From Virgibacillus dokdonensis (lineage in GTDB: Bacteria > Bacillota > Bacilli > Bacillales > Amphibacillaceae), in assembly GCF_900166595.1 (NCBI RefSeq), contig NZ_LT745763.1, positions 1,582,814 to 1,646,813 of the forward strand: a stretch of 64,000 nucleotides of DNA. Reading direction: 5' to 3'. A program made the position numbers and the translations under genes. The first letter of the stretch is position 1. The number at the start of each line of letters is the position of its first letter. This document shows, one piece after another, positions 37,090 to 47,074 of the stretch. The notes beneath the pieces were generated by a model. It saw nothing but the letters and a program-made list of their open reading frames with translations. It was not told the DNA's origin and searched no databases.

Positions 37090-38808
37090 ATGAAGATTAA
37101 TAAAAAAGATGTTATAAAATTAATGGAAACGATAGCGACGTATTTAGAATTACAAGCAGAGAACCCTTTTAAAATTAGTGCCTATCGTAAAGCAGCTCAA
37201 GCGTTGGAAAGAGATGATCGATCTTTAGAAGAAATCGATGATTTTTCTAAAATCAAGGGGATTGGCAAAGGAACAAGTGCTGTTATTCAAGCGTACATAC
37301 AAACAGGACAATCTAAGACCTTGCAAGATTTAGAAGAGCAAGTTCCAAAAGGTTTGCTCTCATTACTACAGCTTCCAGGGCTTGGTGGTAAGAAAATTGC
37401 TAAACTTTATCATGAATTAGGTGTTACAGATGCTGAAGGATTAAGGGAAGCATGCGAAGCTGGGCGAGTAGAAAGGTTAGCGGGATTTGGTAAAAAAACA
37501 GTTGAAAAAATAGTAGCAGCACTAGAAGAAGCAAATAAACGCCCAGAACGTTTACCAATTGCGATGATGCTGCCTTTAGCTGAAAAATTGGAAGACTACT
37601 TGAACCAAATAAAAGAAGTTGATCGTTTTTCAAGAGCAGGAAGCTTGCGGCGGATGAGAGAAACTGTCAAAGATATCGACTTTATCATTGCAACAGAACA
37701 ACCAGCTATCGTGAGAGACCATTTATTAGCAATGGATGGGGTAAAAAACGTAATTGCTAAAGGGGAAACGAAAGTATCTATTGTCATGGAAGATGTATAT
37801 GATGTAAATGTGGATTTTCGTATGGTTCAGAAGGATGCATTTGCTTCTACGCTACACCATTTTACTGGCTCAAAGGAACATAATGTTGCTATGCGTCAAA
37901 TAGCAAAGTCTCGTGGTGAAAAGATTAACGAGTATGGTGTAGAAGTTGAAGAAACGGGAGAAAATCTTACCTTTCATTCAGAAAAAGCTTTTTTTAATCA
38001 TTTTGATCTGCACTATATTCCTCCTGAATTAAGGGAAAATACTGGAGAAACAGAGGTATTTCAATCCCCTTATCCACTTTTAGAGCTGTCGGATATAAAT
38101 GGGGATTTACACATGCATACGACGTGGAGTGATGGAGCACAATCATTAGAAGAAATGGTCTTACGAGCGATAGAAAAGTCGTATCAATTTATCGCCATTA
38201 CAGATCACTCCAAATTCTTAAAAGTTGCTAACGGACTAACTGAACAGCGATTACGTAAACAGCATGAAGAAATAGTACGTTTAAATGAAAAATATCCTGA
38301 TATTCATATTTTTTCAGGTGTAGAAATGGATATACTACCTGATGGAAATCTTGATTTTTCGAATGAATTTCTGCGTGAACTCGACTTTGTTATTGCGTCC
38401 ATACACTCAAGTTTTAACCAACCCGAAGATAAAATTATGTATCGATTAGAAGCAGCATTAGAAAATCCTTACGTTTCACTTATTGCTCATCCTACAGGTA
38501 GATTAATTGGTAAGCGAGATGGTTATCAAGTTAATGTTAGTGCTTTAATTGACAGAGCGAAAGAAACAAATACAGCATTAGAAATGAATGCAAACCCCAA
38601 CCGTCTAGATTTATCTTACCAGTGGGCTCGAGAAGCTCAAGAGAAAGGCGTTATATTAGCGATCAATACGGATGCTCATAATTATCAAATGTTAGAGCAT
38701 ATGACATACGGAGTTGGCGTCGCTAGAAAAGGATGGATTAAACCAGAAACGGTTATGAACACGTGGTCTACGCAAGAGCTGATTGCCTATTTTAAACGAA
38801 ATAAATAA
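37090..38808 (+). CDS. polX: DNA polymerase X with PHP domain
   Basis: A 572-residue bacterial family X polymerase that fills short gaps in repair. The N-terminal HhH/8-kDa and polymerase part (1-320) has GIGKGTSAVIQAYIQTG, LPGLGGKKIAKLYHELG and the nucleotidyltransferase motif SRAGSLRRMRETVKDIDF. A PHP phosphoesterase domain (about 335-572; DLHMHTTWSDG, ITDHSKFLKV, HPTGRLIGKR, NTDAHN) supplies the 3'-5' exonuclease. I used ATG 37090 (MKINKKDV, as in relatives). GTG 37081 is closer to GGGGGGAG and is a real alternative. Confidence 0.93.
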   Translation: MKINKKDVIKLMETIATYLELQAENPFKISAYRKAAQALERDDRSLEEIDDFSKIKGIGKGTSAVIQAYIQTGQSKTLQDLEEQVPKGLLSLLQLPGLGGKKIAKLYHELGVTDAEGLREACEAGRVERLAGFGKKTVEKIVAALEEANKRPERLPIAMMLPLAEKLEDYLNQIKEVDRFSRAGSLRRMRETVKDIDFIIATEQPAIVRDHLLAMDGVKNVIAKGETKVSIVMEDVYDVNVDFRMVQKDAFASTLHHFTGSKEHNVAMRQIAKSRGEKINEYGVEVEETGENLTFHSEKAFFNHFDLHYIPPELRENTGETEVFQSPYPLLELSDINGDLHMHTTWSDGAQSLEEMVLRAIEKSYQFIAITDHSKFLKVANGLTEQRLRKQHEEIVRLNEKYPDIHIFSGVEMDILPDGNLDFSNEFLRELDFVIASIHSSFNQPEDKIMYRLEAALENPYVSLIAHPTGRLIGKRDGYQVNVSALIDRAKETNTALEMNANPNRLDLSYQWAREAQEKGVILAINTDAHNYQMLEHMTYGVGVARKGWIKPETVMNTWSTQELIAYFKRNK

Positions 38809-38932
38809 TGATCCTATAGATATACTCCGATAACTGGTGTATGTTGTACAACACGAAGATCGAAAAAGCAAAATAGGAGGTTATGAAGAAGCTCCTATTT
38901 ATCTTGAACAATCTGTAAAAGGAGTTATTGAC

Positions 38933-41275
38933 ATGAACGAGCGCATGTTACGCGTACTCGAGTTTGATAAGATTATTGAACAAGTAACCAATTATGCAGC
39001 AACATCTATTGGGAAACAAGCATTGCAGCAAACGCATCCTTCTACAGATATGGACACAGTGGTTCGCTTGCAAGATGAAACGGATGAGGCAACGCATATA
39101 GAGAGGTTAAACAAAACGCTACCTTTGGGAGGGGTTTTTGATATACGCCCAAGTTTAAAACGCGTTTCCATTGGAGGAGTGCTATCCGCAGGCGAGTGTA
39201 TTGAGGTTTCTAGCACTATATATGGCGCAAGGATGGCAAAAGACTTTGTCGATCGATTAGAGGAAGATTTTCCTATTCTTAGTGCAATGGCAAAGGAGAT
39301 TACTCCGTTAAGACAATTAGAACAAGCAATCAATCGTTGTATTAATGATGACGGTCATATGCTAGATAGCGCTTCTGAAAAGTTACGAGGAATACGCTCT
39401 TCCATTCGTACGTTAGAAAGTAGGGTCAGAGAGAAATTAAGCAACTTTACGAAAACACATAGCAACAAATTGTCAGATGTTATCATCACAATACGAAATG
39501 ATCGCTATGTTCTCCCGGTAAAGCAGGAATATCGCAGTGCTATCGGAGGAATTGTTCACGATCAATCCGCTTCAGGTCAAACGCTATTTATGGAGCCAAA
39601 AGCTGTTGTTGATATAAATAATCAATTACAAGAAGCGTTTGTTAATGAAAAGAGAGAAATGGACAGGATATTAGTTTCACTTAGCAACTTGATTGCAGAA
39701 GAAGTAAATGCTTTAGAGCATAATGTTCATTTACTTGGAAAAATGGATGTTATATTTGCCCGTGCAAAATACGGTCAGGCAATGAAAGGTACGAAACCAA
39801 TAATGAATGACCGCGGTTTTATTAAAATGAACCAAGCTAGACATCCATTAATTGATCCACAAGACGTTGTTGCGAATGATATTAAGTTAGGCAAGGATTA
39901 TACAGCAATTGTAATTACAGGACCGAATACAGGGGGGAAAACGGTCACCTTAAAAATGGTCGGACTCTGTTGTTTAATGGCTCAATCTGGTTTGCAAATT
40001 CCGGCATTGGATGGATGCGAGCTTGCTGTGTTCTCTCATGTTTTTGCAGATATTGGTGACGAGCAGTCAATAGAGCAAAATTTAAGTACGTTTTCATCAC
40101 ATATGACTACAATTGTAGACATTTTAAAGTATATTGATGAAAAAACACTTGTATTGTTTGACGAGCTTGGTGCTGGTACTGATCCTCAAGAAGGAGCAGC
40201 TTTAGCAATGGCAATCCTCGATGAAGTGATTGAAAGACAAGCTAGAGTAATAGCAACGACTCACTATCCAGAATTAAAAGCTTACGGATTTAATCGACGA
40301 CAAGTTTTAAATGCTTCTGTAGAATTTGATGTTGAGACGTTACGTCCTACGTATCGTTTGTTATTAGGCATACCTGGACGAAGTAATGCCTTTGATATAT
40401 CTCGGCGCTTAGGGCTTTCCACAGTAATTATTGATCATGCAAAGTCCTACGTCGGCATGGATTCCAAAAATGTTGAAAATATGATTGCTTCTTTAGAGCA
40501 ATCGCAATTGAAGGCAGAAAAGGATTACGAGCAAGCTCATGACTTGCTACAACAAGCAGAAAACTTCTATGAAGATGTAAAGAATATTTGGCATGAATGG
40601 CAAGAGAAGAAAGAAAAACTGTACCGAAAAGCTGAAGAGAAAGCTGATAAAGCCATTCAAAAAGCACGGGAAGAAGCAGAGCTTATCGTTCAAGAAATTC
40701 GCAACATGCGTAGTGAAGCGGAGTGGAAAGAGCATGAATGGATTGAAGCTAAGAAAATGCTTGATGATGCTAAACCGGAGTTATCGGCAAAACAAGACAC
40801 CTCTACTCCCTCCAAAAAACGAGAAGAAAAAGTACTAGAACCTGGTGATGATATTAAATTACTTACGATTAATCAGAAGGGGACAGTGTTAGAAAGAATA
40901 AGCGATTATGAGTATTTGGTTCAAGTTGGCATTATGAAAGTGAAAGTGAATCGAAAAGATTTACACTACATGGGTAAAACAAAAGAGAAATATGAGCAGC
41001 CAATTACAACCATTAAAGGAAGCAACTACCATGTGAAAACAGAATTGGATATTCGAGGGGAAAGGTTAGAAGATGCGCTGTTAAAATTAGAAAAGTATGT
41101 GGATGATGCGCTACTTGCTGGTTATCCAAGGGTTTCCATTATACATGGAAAGGGAACTGGAGCACTTCGAAAAGGTGTTCAGCAGTTTGTACAACAACAT
41201 CCGAGAATAGCTAACTTCAGGGCAGGTGAAGCTGGAGAAGGCGGTAGTGGAGTAACGGTCATTAATTTGAAATAA
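38933..41275 (+). CDS. mutS2: Endonuclease MutS2
   Basis: A 780-residue MutS2. It has an N-terminal helical core and an ABC-type ATPase with Walker [12 protein letters not shown], Walker [21 protein letters not shown] and [13 protein letters not shown] long coiled coil (about 515-635) and a C-terminal Smr nuclease domain ([20 protein letters not shown] and [14 protein letters not shown]) follow. It lacks the mismatch-recognition domain of MutS. It acts on branched DNA and, in B. subtilis, in rescue of collided ribosomes. ATG 38933 follows AAAGGAG; the upstream 32-codon extension is not supported. Confidence 0.95.
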   Translation: MNERMLRVLEFDKIIEQVTNYAATSIGKQALQQTHPSTDMDTVVRLQDETDEATHIERLNKTLPLGGVFDIRPSLKRVSIGGVLSAGECIEVSSTIYGARMAKDFVDRLEEDFPILSAMAKEITPLRQLEQAINRCINDDGHMLDSASEKLRGIRSSIRTLESRVREKLSNFTKTHSNKLSDVIITIRNDRYVLPVKQEYRSAIGGIVHDQSASGQTLFMEPKAVVDINNQLQEAFVNEKREMDRILVSLSNLIAEEVNALEHNVHLLGKMDVIFARAKYGQAMKGTKPIMNDRGFIKMNQARHPLIDPQDVVANDIKLGKDYTAIVITGPNTGGKTVTLKMVGLCCLMAQSGLQIPALDGCELAVFSHVFADIGDEQSIEQNLSTFSSHMTTIVDILKYIDEKTLVLFDELGAGTDPQEGAALAMAILDEVIERQARVIATTHYPELKAYGFNRRQVLNASVEFDVETLRPTYRLLLGIPGRSNAFDISRRLGLSTVIIDHAKSYVGMDSKNVENMIASLEQSQLKAEKDYEQAHDLLQQAENFYEDVKNIWHEWQEKKEKLYRKAEEKADKAIQKAREEAELIVQEIRNMRSEAEWKEHEWIEAKKMLDDAKPELSAKQDTSTPSKKREEKVLEPGDDIKLLTINQKGTVLERISDYEYLVQVGIMKVKVNRKDLHYMGKTKEKYEQPITTIKGSNYHVKTELDIRGERLEDALLKLEKYVDDALLAGYPRVSIIHGKGTGALRKGVQQFVQQHPRIANFRAGEAGEGGSGVTVINLK

Positions 41276-41299
41276 GAGTGAGTATTCGAGGTGAATAGG

Positions 41300-41716
41300 A
41301 TGGAAATGGGAGTAGCCTTTTGGGAAAATGTAGTCGTACAAACTGCAGCCAGATACAGTGTGGTGATTTTATGCACGTTAGTGTTCTTAGCAATTTTAGA
41401 AATAGTCACGTCATATAAAAATTGGGAAGAAATTAAAAAAGGAAATTTTGCAGTTGCCATGGCAACAGGTGGGAAAATATTTGGTATTGCGATTATTTTT
41501 CGTTACTCTATTGAACATAATGATACATTGGTTCAAAGTATTGGGTGGGGTGTATATGGTTTTATCTTGTTATTACTAAGTTATTTTGTATTTGAGTTTT
41601 TGACACCAGTACTGAAAGTCGATGAAGAGATAGGGAATGGTAACAAAGCAGTAGGATTTATTTCAATGATTATTTCAGTAGGTTTGGCTTTTGTTATTGG
41701 TGCTAGCATAGGGTAA
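41300..41716 (+). CDS. yshE: DUF350 membrane protein (YshE)
   Basis: A 138-residue integral membrane protein with about four segments (15-38, 53-72, 80-100 and 115-137). The DUF350 signature is seen in NFAVAMATGGKIFGIAIIFR and GNKAVGFISMIISVGLAFVI. Its function is unknown. ATG 41300 is preceded by GAGGTG, with the in-frame GTG 41291 overlapping that site. It follows mutS2 as in B. subtilis. Confidence 0.85.
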   Translation: MEMGVAFWENVVVQTAARYSVVILCTLVFLAILEIVTSYKNWEEIKKGNFAVAMATGGKIFGIAIIFRYSIEHNDTLVQSIGWGVYGFILLLLSYFVFEFLTPVLKVDEEIGNGNKAVGFISMIISVGLAFVIGASIG

Positions 41717-41731
41717 GAGGGGGAGAAACCT

Positions 41732-41815
41732 ATGGTGTTAGATCGTTTAGCAAAGATATTAATTGTTGTAGCTATCTTATTTATTGGTGTAGGGATCGTA
41801 TGGTTAATGGTCTAA
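41732..41815 (+). CDS. Predicted 27-residue membrane peptide
   Basis: A tiny open frame 15 bases after yshE with a good ribosome binding site (GAGGGGGAG, 41717-41725) 6 bases from ATG. It encodes MVLDRLAKILIVVAILFIGV followed by GIVWLMV: a short amphipathic start and one membrane helix. Its position between yshE and a perfect terminator argues that it is translated with the operon. No homologue is recognised. Confidence 0.55.
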   Translation: MVLDRLAKILIVVAILFIGVGIVWLMV

Positions 41816-41847
41816 CGTTAAGTTGTATGCTATTAGGAGGTATTATT

Positions 41848-41877
41848 AAACTTGGCAATGATTGCCAAGTTTTTTTA
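41848..41877 (+). terminator. Terminator after mutS2-yshE
   Basis: Perfect 11-bp stem (AAACTTGGCAA and complement) with a 3-base loop and T run, sharing the ACTTGGC core with the intergenic repeat. Confidence 0.9.
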
Positions 41878-41900
41878 TAGGAAAAGGTTTTATCGTATTA

Positions 41901-41952
41901 GGCAAACTAGGGTTTTCACCATAAAGATTTAGAGGTAATCAAGTTTTTCTGA
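41901..41952 (+). repeat. Divergent copy of the small intergenic repeat
   Basis: GGTTTTCACCATAAAGATTT followed by AATCAAGTTTTTCTGA matches the GCTTTCGCCATAA and CCAAGTTTTTCTAA ends of the family; the hairpin between is degraded. Confidence 0.45.
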
Positions 41953-42032
41953 AAAATAATTAAATAATATTTCAAAAAATAACGATTAATCGGTATAATG
42001 TAAATAAGCATAAAGCAAAGGGAGGAAAAAAC

Positions 42033-43718
42033 ATGGGAGAAACGAAAAGTTGGTTTCAGCACTATCCACCTGAAATAAAAACATCACTCCACTATGACGA
42101 AAAGCCGCTCCATCGATTTTTACTCGAAAGTGCTGAAACATTCCCCAAAAAGAAAGCGCTTCATTTTATGGGGAAGGATTTGACGTATGAAGAACTTTAT
42201 AATCAAGCAACCCAAATGGCAAACTATTTACAACAACTAGGTATGGAAAAAGGAGATCGAATTGCTATCATGCTGCCAAACTGTCCACAATCTGTTGTCA
42301 CGTATTACGGGGCTTTAATGGCAGGTGGTATCGTTGTACAAACAAATCCACTGTATAAAGAAAGGGAGTTGGAATACCAGCTGAAGGATTCTGGCGCGAC
42401 TTTTATTGTATGTCTAGATATTTTACTACCCCGTGTTACAAATGTAAAAAATAATACAGATATCCAACATACTATTGTTGCAAGCATCAAAGATTATTTG
42501 CCATTTCCTAAAAACTTAATTTACCCTTATATACAAAAGAAACAGTACAATATGGTTGTAAAAGTAGAACAATCCGACAATATACATGTATGGGATTATA
42601 TGATGGATGTCGCTCAGTCTGCTTATGAAAAGGTTGCTGTTAATCCAAAAGAAGATTTGGCTTTATTGCAGTATACCGGTGGAACAACTGGAAATCCAAA
42701 AGGAGTGATGCTTACCCACCATAATTTAGTTTCTAATGTCCAAATGTGTCAAGCTTGGATTTATAAAACGAATCCTGGTGAGGAAATCGTATTAGGAGTA
42801 TTACCGTTTTTTCATGTTTATGGAATGACAGCAGTTATGAATAATGCGATTATGATGGGTGCTAAAATGATCTTGTTACCTAAATTTGATGCAACAGAAG
42901 TATTGAAAACGATTGATAAGCATAAACCAACGCTTTTCCCAGGAGCACCTACAATTTATGTGGCTTTATTAAATCATCCTAAATTAGAGCAGTATGATTT
43001 ATCATCGATTAAAGCTTGTATAAGTGGTTCTGCACCATTACCTACAGAGGTTCAAGAACAATTTGAAAAGGTGACAGGAGGTAAACTTGTAGAAGGTTAT
43101 GGCTTAACAGAAACATCACCTGTTACTCATGCAAATTTTGTTTGGCATGAGCGGAGAAATGGTAGTATTGGGGTGCCGTGGCCAGATACAGATGCTAAAA
43201 TAATTGATGAAGAAACGATGGAAGAAGCGCCGATCGGAGAGATTGGAGAGATTGCTGTTAAAGGTCCCCAAATCATGAAAGGATATTGGAACAATCCTGA
43301 AGAAACAGCCCAAGTACTAAAAGACGGATGGTTATTTACAGGTGATTTAGGATACCAAACAGAAGATGGTTACTTTTATGTCGTAGATCGAAAAAAAGAT
43401 ATGATTATTGCTGGTGGATACAATATATATCCTCGTGAAGTAGAGGAAGTGTTATATGAACATGAAGCGATTCAAGAAGCTGTTGTGGCTGGTATTCCCG
43501 ATCCGTATCGAGGGGAAACAGTAAAAGCTTATGTAGTTTTAAAGCCAGGTTATGCAATAACAGAAGACGATCTTAATACGTATTGCCGAAAACACTTAGC
43601 AGCATTTAAAGTACCTCGCATTTATGAATTTCGTGAAGAACTTCCTAAAACAGCGGTTGGTAAAATTCTAAGGAGACAACTTATTGATGAAGAAAAAGAA
43701 AATTTACAAGTAAATTGA
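42033..43718 (+). CDS. lcfA: Long-chain fatty acid-CoA ligase
   Basis: A 561-residue AMP-forming acyl-CoA synthetase that activates fatty acids for beta-oxidation. Motifs: LLQYTGGTTGNPKGVMLTHH (P loop, A3), EGYGLTETSPVTH (A5), GWLFTGDLGYQTEDGYFYVV (A7) and the A10 lysine in PKTAVGKILRR. AGGGAGGAAA precedes the ATG. It is the first gene of the fatty acid oxidation block lcfA-fadR-fadB-etfB-etfA, arranged as in B. subtilis; a short terminator separates it from fadR. Confidence 0.93.
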   Translation: MGETKSWFQHYPPEIKTSLHYDEKPLHRFLLESAETFPKKKALHFMGKDLTYEELYNQATQMANYLQQLGMEKGDRIAIMLPNCPQSVVTYYGALMAGGIVVQTNPLYKERELEYQLKDSGATFIVCLDILLPRVTNVKNNTDIQHTIVASIKDYLPFPKNLIYPYIQKKQYNMVVKVEQSDNIHVWDYMMDVAQSAYEKVAVNPKEDLALLQYTGGTTGNPKGVMLTHHNLVSNVQMCQAWIYKTNPGEEIVLGVLPFFHVYGMTAVMNNAIMMGAKMILLPKFDATEVLKTIDKHKPTLFPGAPTIYVALLNHPKLEQYDLSSIKACISGSAPLPTEVQEQFEKVTGGKLVEGYGLTETSPVTHANFVWHERRNGSIGVPWPDTDAKIIDEETMEEAPIGEIGEIAVKGPQIMKGYWNNPEETAQVLKDGWLFTGDLGYQTEDGYFYVVDRKKDMIIAGGYNIYPREVEEVLYEHEAIQEAVVAGIPDPYRGETVKAYVVLKPGYAITEDDLNTYCRKHLAAFKVPRIYEFREELPKTAVGKILRRQLIDEEKENLQVN

Positions 43719-43736
43719 GCTTTCCGGCTCTTTTTT
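43717..43736 (+). terminator. Short terminator after lcfA
   Basis: GAGC/GCTC stem with small loop and T6 run directly at the lcfA stop codon. The stem is short, so readthrough is likely. Confidence 0.5.
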
Positions 43737-43761
43737 ATCTAGCATTGTACAAGCAATGGCA

Positions 43762-43819
43762 TTGACAGTTCTCTTAGAAAGAGATACAATAATGAATGAA
43801 CAATCATTCATTATTGTAT
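43762..43819 (+). promoter_or_regulatory. fadR promoter with overlapping FadR operator
   Basis: Perfect -35 TTGACA (43762-43767), 17-base spacer, -10 TACAAT (43785-43790). The operator is a perfect 16-bp inverted repeat, ATACAATAATGAATGA (43784-43799) and its complement (43804-43819), around a 4-base centre. Its core TGAATGA-ACAA-TCATTCA fits the B. subtilis FadR (YsiA) consensus with one mismatch. Binding would cover the -10, so FadR should repress itself and downstream fadB-etfBA until long-chain acyl-CoA releases it. Confidence 0.88.
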
Positions 43820-43837
43820 GGAATTTAGGAGAGAATC

Positions 43838-44422
43838 ATGAAGAAAAATAAACCGAAATACAATCAAATTATTGAGGCGGCAGTAAAGGTTATCGCAGAG
43901 AATGGTTACCATGCCTCTCAAGTATCAAAAATTGCCAAACAGGCAGGAGTAGCAGATGGAACAATTTATCTGTACTTTAAAAACAAAGAAGATATATTAA
44001 TCTCTGTTTTTGAAGAAAAAATGGGGCAATTCATTACGCATATTACAGATGCCATTCAGAAGAAGGAAAATGCAAATGAAAAGCTTTACGAACTAATTAA
44101 ACTACATTTTCGCCAGTTAAGTGAAGATCACCATTTAGCTATTGTTACGCAGTTGGAGTTGAGGCAATCGAACCCTTCCTTGCGTTTACAAATCAATAAT
44201 GTGTTAAAACCTTATTTAAATGTCATCGATACCATCATTACAGAAGGGATGGAAGAAAAAGTTTTTCGGAAAAATTTGAATTTACGACTTGTTCGTCAGA
44301 TGATTTTTGGTACACTAGATGAAACGGTTACAAATTGGGTGATGAAAGATAGAAAGTACAATCTTGTTGATTTAGCAACGGAAGTTCATACATTATTAAC
44401 AGAAGGACTTCAATCAAAGTAG
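43838..44422 (+). CDS. fadR: TetR-family fatty acid degradation repressor FadR
   Basis: A 194-residue TetR-type regulator. The N-terminal helix-turn-helix (about 10-55) has IIEAAVKVIAENGYHASQVS and AGVADGTIYLYFKNKEDILI; the remaining helical domain binds acyl-CoA in relatives. It sits between lcfA and fadB with a strong palindromic operator in its promoter, matching FadR (YsiA) of B. subtilis. AGGAGAG precedes the ATG. Confidence 0.92.
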   Translation: MKKNKPKYNQIIEAAVKVIAENGYHASQVSKIAKQAGVADGTIYLYFKNKEDILISVFEEKMGQFITHITDAIQKKENANEKLYELIKLHFRQLSEDHHLAIVTQLELRQSNPSLRLQINNVLKPYLNVIDTIITEGMEEKVFRKNLNLRLVRQMIFGTLDETVTNWVMKDRKYNLVDLATEVHTLLTEGLQSK

Positions 44423-44451
44423 TAGAACAATAAAACAAAGGGGGATGAAGT

Positions 44452-45228
44452 TTGACGAACACACTATTTTTGGAAGCGAATCATTCTATTGCTTATGTAA
44501 CGATCCAAAGTCCGCCAGCAAACGCTTTATCTAGTATTCTATTAAAAGATTTGGAAGCAGTGTTGAATAAGATAGAGGGAGATTCAAGTATAAAGGCGAT
44601 TGTTTTAAAAGGAGAAGGGAAATTTTTTTCAGCAGGAGCAGACATAAAAGAATTTACAGCTTTGCAACAAGCATCTGACTATGAATCTATGGCAAAACGA
44701 GGGCAAGATTTGTTTGCTCGCATGGAAACGTTCCACATTCCCATTATTGCCGCTATTCATGGTGCTGCTCTAGGCGGAGGACTGGAGCTTGCTATGGCTT
44801 GCCATATGAGAATTATAACGAAGGAGGCAAAACTTGGTTTACCTGAAATAACATTAGGTATTATACCAGGTTTTGCTGGTACACAACGTTTGCCGCACTT
44901 TGTTGGTTCGGCTAAAGCGTATGAAATGATATTGACTGGAGAGCCAATCAATGGGGAAGAAGCATATTCTTATGGCTTGGCAAATAAAGTAGTGGAAGAA
45001 GACGCATTGGAAGAAGAAGTAAAACAGTTAGCTGAAAAAATAGTTTCTAAGAGCAAATTAACTATTCAGCAAATCATGCGTTTAATTCCCTATGCAAAGA
45101 CTAGTTTATTTGCAGAAGGAGTATCAGAAGAAGCAAAAGCATTTGGCGAAATTTTTGGATCTGAGGATGCGAAAGAAGGCGTGCAAGCATTCATTGAAAA
45201 ACGGAAACCGAACTTCCAGGATAACTAA
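44452..45228 (+). CDS. fadB: Enoyl-CoA hydratase
   Basis: A 258-residue crotonase-fold enoyl-CoA hydratase of beta-oxidation. Oxyanion-hole segments are KFFSAGADIKEF and IHGAALGGGLELAMACHMRI, and the catalytic glutamates lie in the GGGLELAMA and LGLPEITLGIIPGFAGTQRL regions. The start is TTG with AAAGGGGGATG upstream. It follows fadR by 29 bases and precedes etfB by 19, so it is part of the FadR-controlled unit. Confidence 0.92.
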   Translation: MTNTLFLEANHSIAYVTIQSPPANALSSILLKDLEAVLNKIEGDSSIKAIVLKGEGKFFSAGADIKEFTALQQASDYESMAKRGQDLFARMETFHIPIIAAIHGAALGGGLELAMACHMRIITKEAKLGLPEITLGIIPGFAGTQRLPHFVGSAKAYEMILTGEPINGEEAYSYGLANKVVEEDALEEEVKQLAEKIVSKSKLTIQQIMRLIPYAKTSLFAEGVSEEAKAFGEIFGSEDAKEGVQAFIEKRKPNFQDN

Positions 45229-45247
45229 ACAAAAAGGAGGAGCAATA

Positions 45248-46021
45248 ATGGAAATTTATGTGTTACTCAAGAAAACATTTGATACAGAAGAAAAAATTAA
45301 CGTATCAAACGGGCAAATTGAAGATGAAGGTGCTGAATTTATTATTAATCCATACGACGAGTATGCCGTTGAGGAAGCCATTAAACAACGGGATGAGCAT
45401 GGAGGTGAAGTCACCGTTGTAACAATTGGAGATGAAGATTCAGAAAAACAATTACGTACTGCTTTAGCAATGGGGGCAGATAAAGCAGTGTTAATAAATA
45501 CAGAAGATGATGTAGAAGATGGTGATCAATATACAACAGCAAAAATTTTGGAAGCGTTTTTTGAGGATAAAGAACCTGACTTAATCCTTGCTGGAAATGT
45601 AGCTATTGATGAAGCAAGTGGGCAAGTAGGTCCGCGACTTGCAGATGCACTAGATATCCCATATGTGACAACGATTACAGACTTAAAGGTTAGTGGAGAT
45701 ACAGCTACCGTGGAAAAAGATGTGGAAGGAGATGTGGAAATAGTAGAAACAACTCTGCCACTATTGGTGACCTGCCAACAAGGGCTAAACGAACCAAGGT
45801 ATCCTTCACTTCCAGGAATAATGAAAGCAAAAAAGAAGCCATTAGAAGAACTGGAAATAGACGATTTAGACTTAGATGAAGATGACGTAGAAGCGAAAAC
45901 GAAAACAGTAGATATCTTCTTACCGCCGGAGAAGGAAGCTGGCAAGGTACTAGAAGGTGAACCACAAGAGCAAGTAAAAGAACTTGTTACATTATTGAAA
46001 ACGGAAGCGAAAGTACTGTAA
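45248..46021 (+). CDS. etfB: Electron transfer flavoprotein beta subunit
   Basis: A 257-residue EtfB. It starts MEIYVLLKKTFDTEEKI and contains NPYDEYAVEEAIKQRDEHGG and the conserved LPLLVTCQQGLNEPRYPSLP with IMKAKKKPLEE. The heterodimer with EtfA carries electrons from acyl-CoA dehydrogenases. ATG 45248 follows AAAGGAGGAGCA; the longer frame upstream is within fadB. A run of acidic residues (DDLDLDEDDVE) is seen near the C terminus. Confidence 0.94.
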   Translation: MEIYVLLKKTFDTEEKINVSNGQIEDEGAEFIINPYDEYAVEEAIKQRDEHGGEVTVVTIGDEDSEKQLRTALAMGADKAVLINTEDDVEDGDQYTTAKILEAFFEDKEPDLILAGNVAIDEASGQVGPRLADALDIPYVTTITDLKVSGDTATVEKDVEGDVEIVETTLPLLVTCQQGLNEPRYPSLPGIMKAKKKPLEELEIDDLDLDEDDVEAKTKTVDIFLPPEKEAGKVLEGEPQEQVKELVTLLKTEAKVL

Positions 46022-46041
46022 TTTTAAGACAGAGAGGAGTA

Positions 46042-47034
46042 ATGAACTTGAGTGAAAAAATAGTAGTAATTGGAGAAGTGAAAGATGGTGTATTACGAAA
46101 TGTTTCTTTTGAAGCGATAGCAGCAGCAAAAAAGGTTACCGCTGATGGTGAAGTAGTTGGTGTAGTATGCGGTAATGGTGAAATGTCTTCATTAGGAAAA
46201 GAAATGATTCATTATGGAGCAGACCGTGTAATAACAGTAACACATGAAAACTTAAAAAATTACACCTCGGAAGGATATGGTCAAGCAGTAATGGCTGTTG
46301 TCGAGGAAGAATCTCCACAAGTAATTGTGATGGGGCATACATCCATAGGAAAAGACCTTACGCCAAAGCTAGCGAGTAAGCTAAATACTGGACTCATTTC
46401 AGATGCAGTAGACATTGAAATAGCTGATGATCAAGTTCAATTTGTCCGTCCTATCTATTCTGGAAAAGCATTTGAGAAGAAAGTTATTACGGATGGTTTA
46501 ACATTTTTCACTATTCGCCCTAATAATATTGCAGCCCTAGATAAAGATACATCCAGATCGGGAGAGGTAACTGACAAAGCAGTTGAAATTACTAGTATTC
46601 GCACGGTTATTAAAGATGTAATAAGAAAGGCTTCTGAGGGGGTTGATTTATCTGAAGCAAATGTAATTGTAGCTGGTGGTCGCGGTGTGAAAAGTGAAGA
46701 AGGATTTAAACCTCTCTATGAATTAGCCGAAGTATTAGGTGGTGCAGTAGGAGCTTCACGAGGTGCTTGTGATGCAGAATATTGTGATTACTCCTTGCAA
46801 ATTGGGCAAACAGGAAAAGTTGTTACACCAGATTTATACATTGCAGTTGGTATCTCTGGTGCCATTCAACATTTGGCGGGCATGTCAAATTCCAAAGTAA
46901 TTGTAGCTATTAATAAAGACCCAGAAGCGACCATCTTTAATATAGCAGACTACGGTATGGTTGGAGATTTGTTTGACATCATTCCACTTTTGATTGAGGA
47001 AGTGAAGAAAGCAAAAGTAGGAACAGGAGCTTAG
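46042..47034 (+). CDS. etfA: Electron transfer flavoprotein alpha subunit
   Basis: A 330-residue EtfA with the FAD-binding C-terminal domain: NVIVAGGRGVKSEEGF, GGAVGASRGACDAEY, QIGQTGKVVTPDLYIAVGIS and GAIQHLAGM. It ends the fadR-fadB-etfB-etfA unit. The ATG at 46042 is only 3 bases from GAGAGGAGT; the in-frame TTG at 46048 (LSEKIVVIGE) has better spacing and may be the true start. No simple terminator was seen directly after the stop; a nested inverted repeat follows 40 bases later. Confidence 0.94.
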   Translation: MNLSEKIVVIGEVKDGVLRNVSFEAIAAAKKVTADGEVVGVVCGNGEMSSLGKEMIHYGADRVITVTHENLKNYTSEGYGQAVMAVVEEESPQVIVMGHTSIGKDLTPKLASKLNTGLISDAVDIEIADDQVQFVRPIYSGKAFEKKVITDGLTFFTIRPNNIAALDKDTSRSGEVTDKAVEITSIRTVIKDVIRKASEGVDLSEANVIVAGGRGVKSEEGFKPLYELAEVLGGAVGASRGACDAEYCDYSLQIGQTGKVVTPDLYIAVGISGAIQHLAGMSNSKVIVAINKDPEATIFNIADYGMVGDLFDIIPLLIEEVKKAKVGTGA

Positions 47035-47074
47035 AAGAAAAAGGTGCTAACGATACTAAAATAAGGATAGCAAA

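Noticed and set aside
45526..45945. 139-codon minus-strand open frame inside etfB
   Set aside because: Composition is serine-rich reverse complement of an acidic coding region; etfB on the plus strand is unambiguous and the minus frame has no ribosome binding site.
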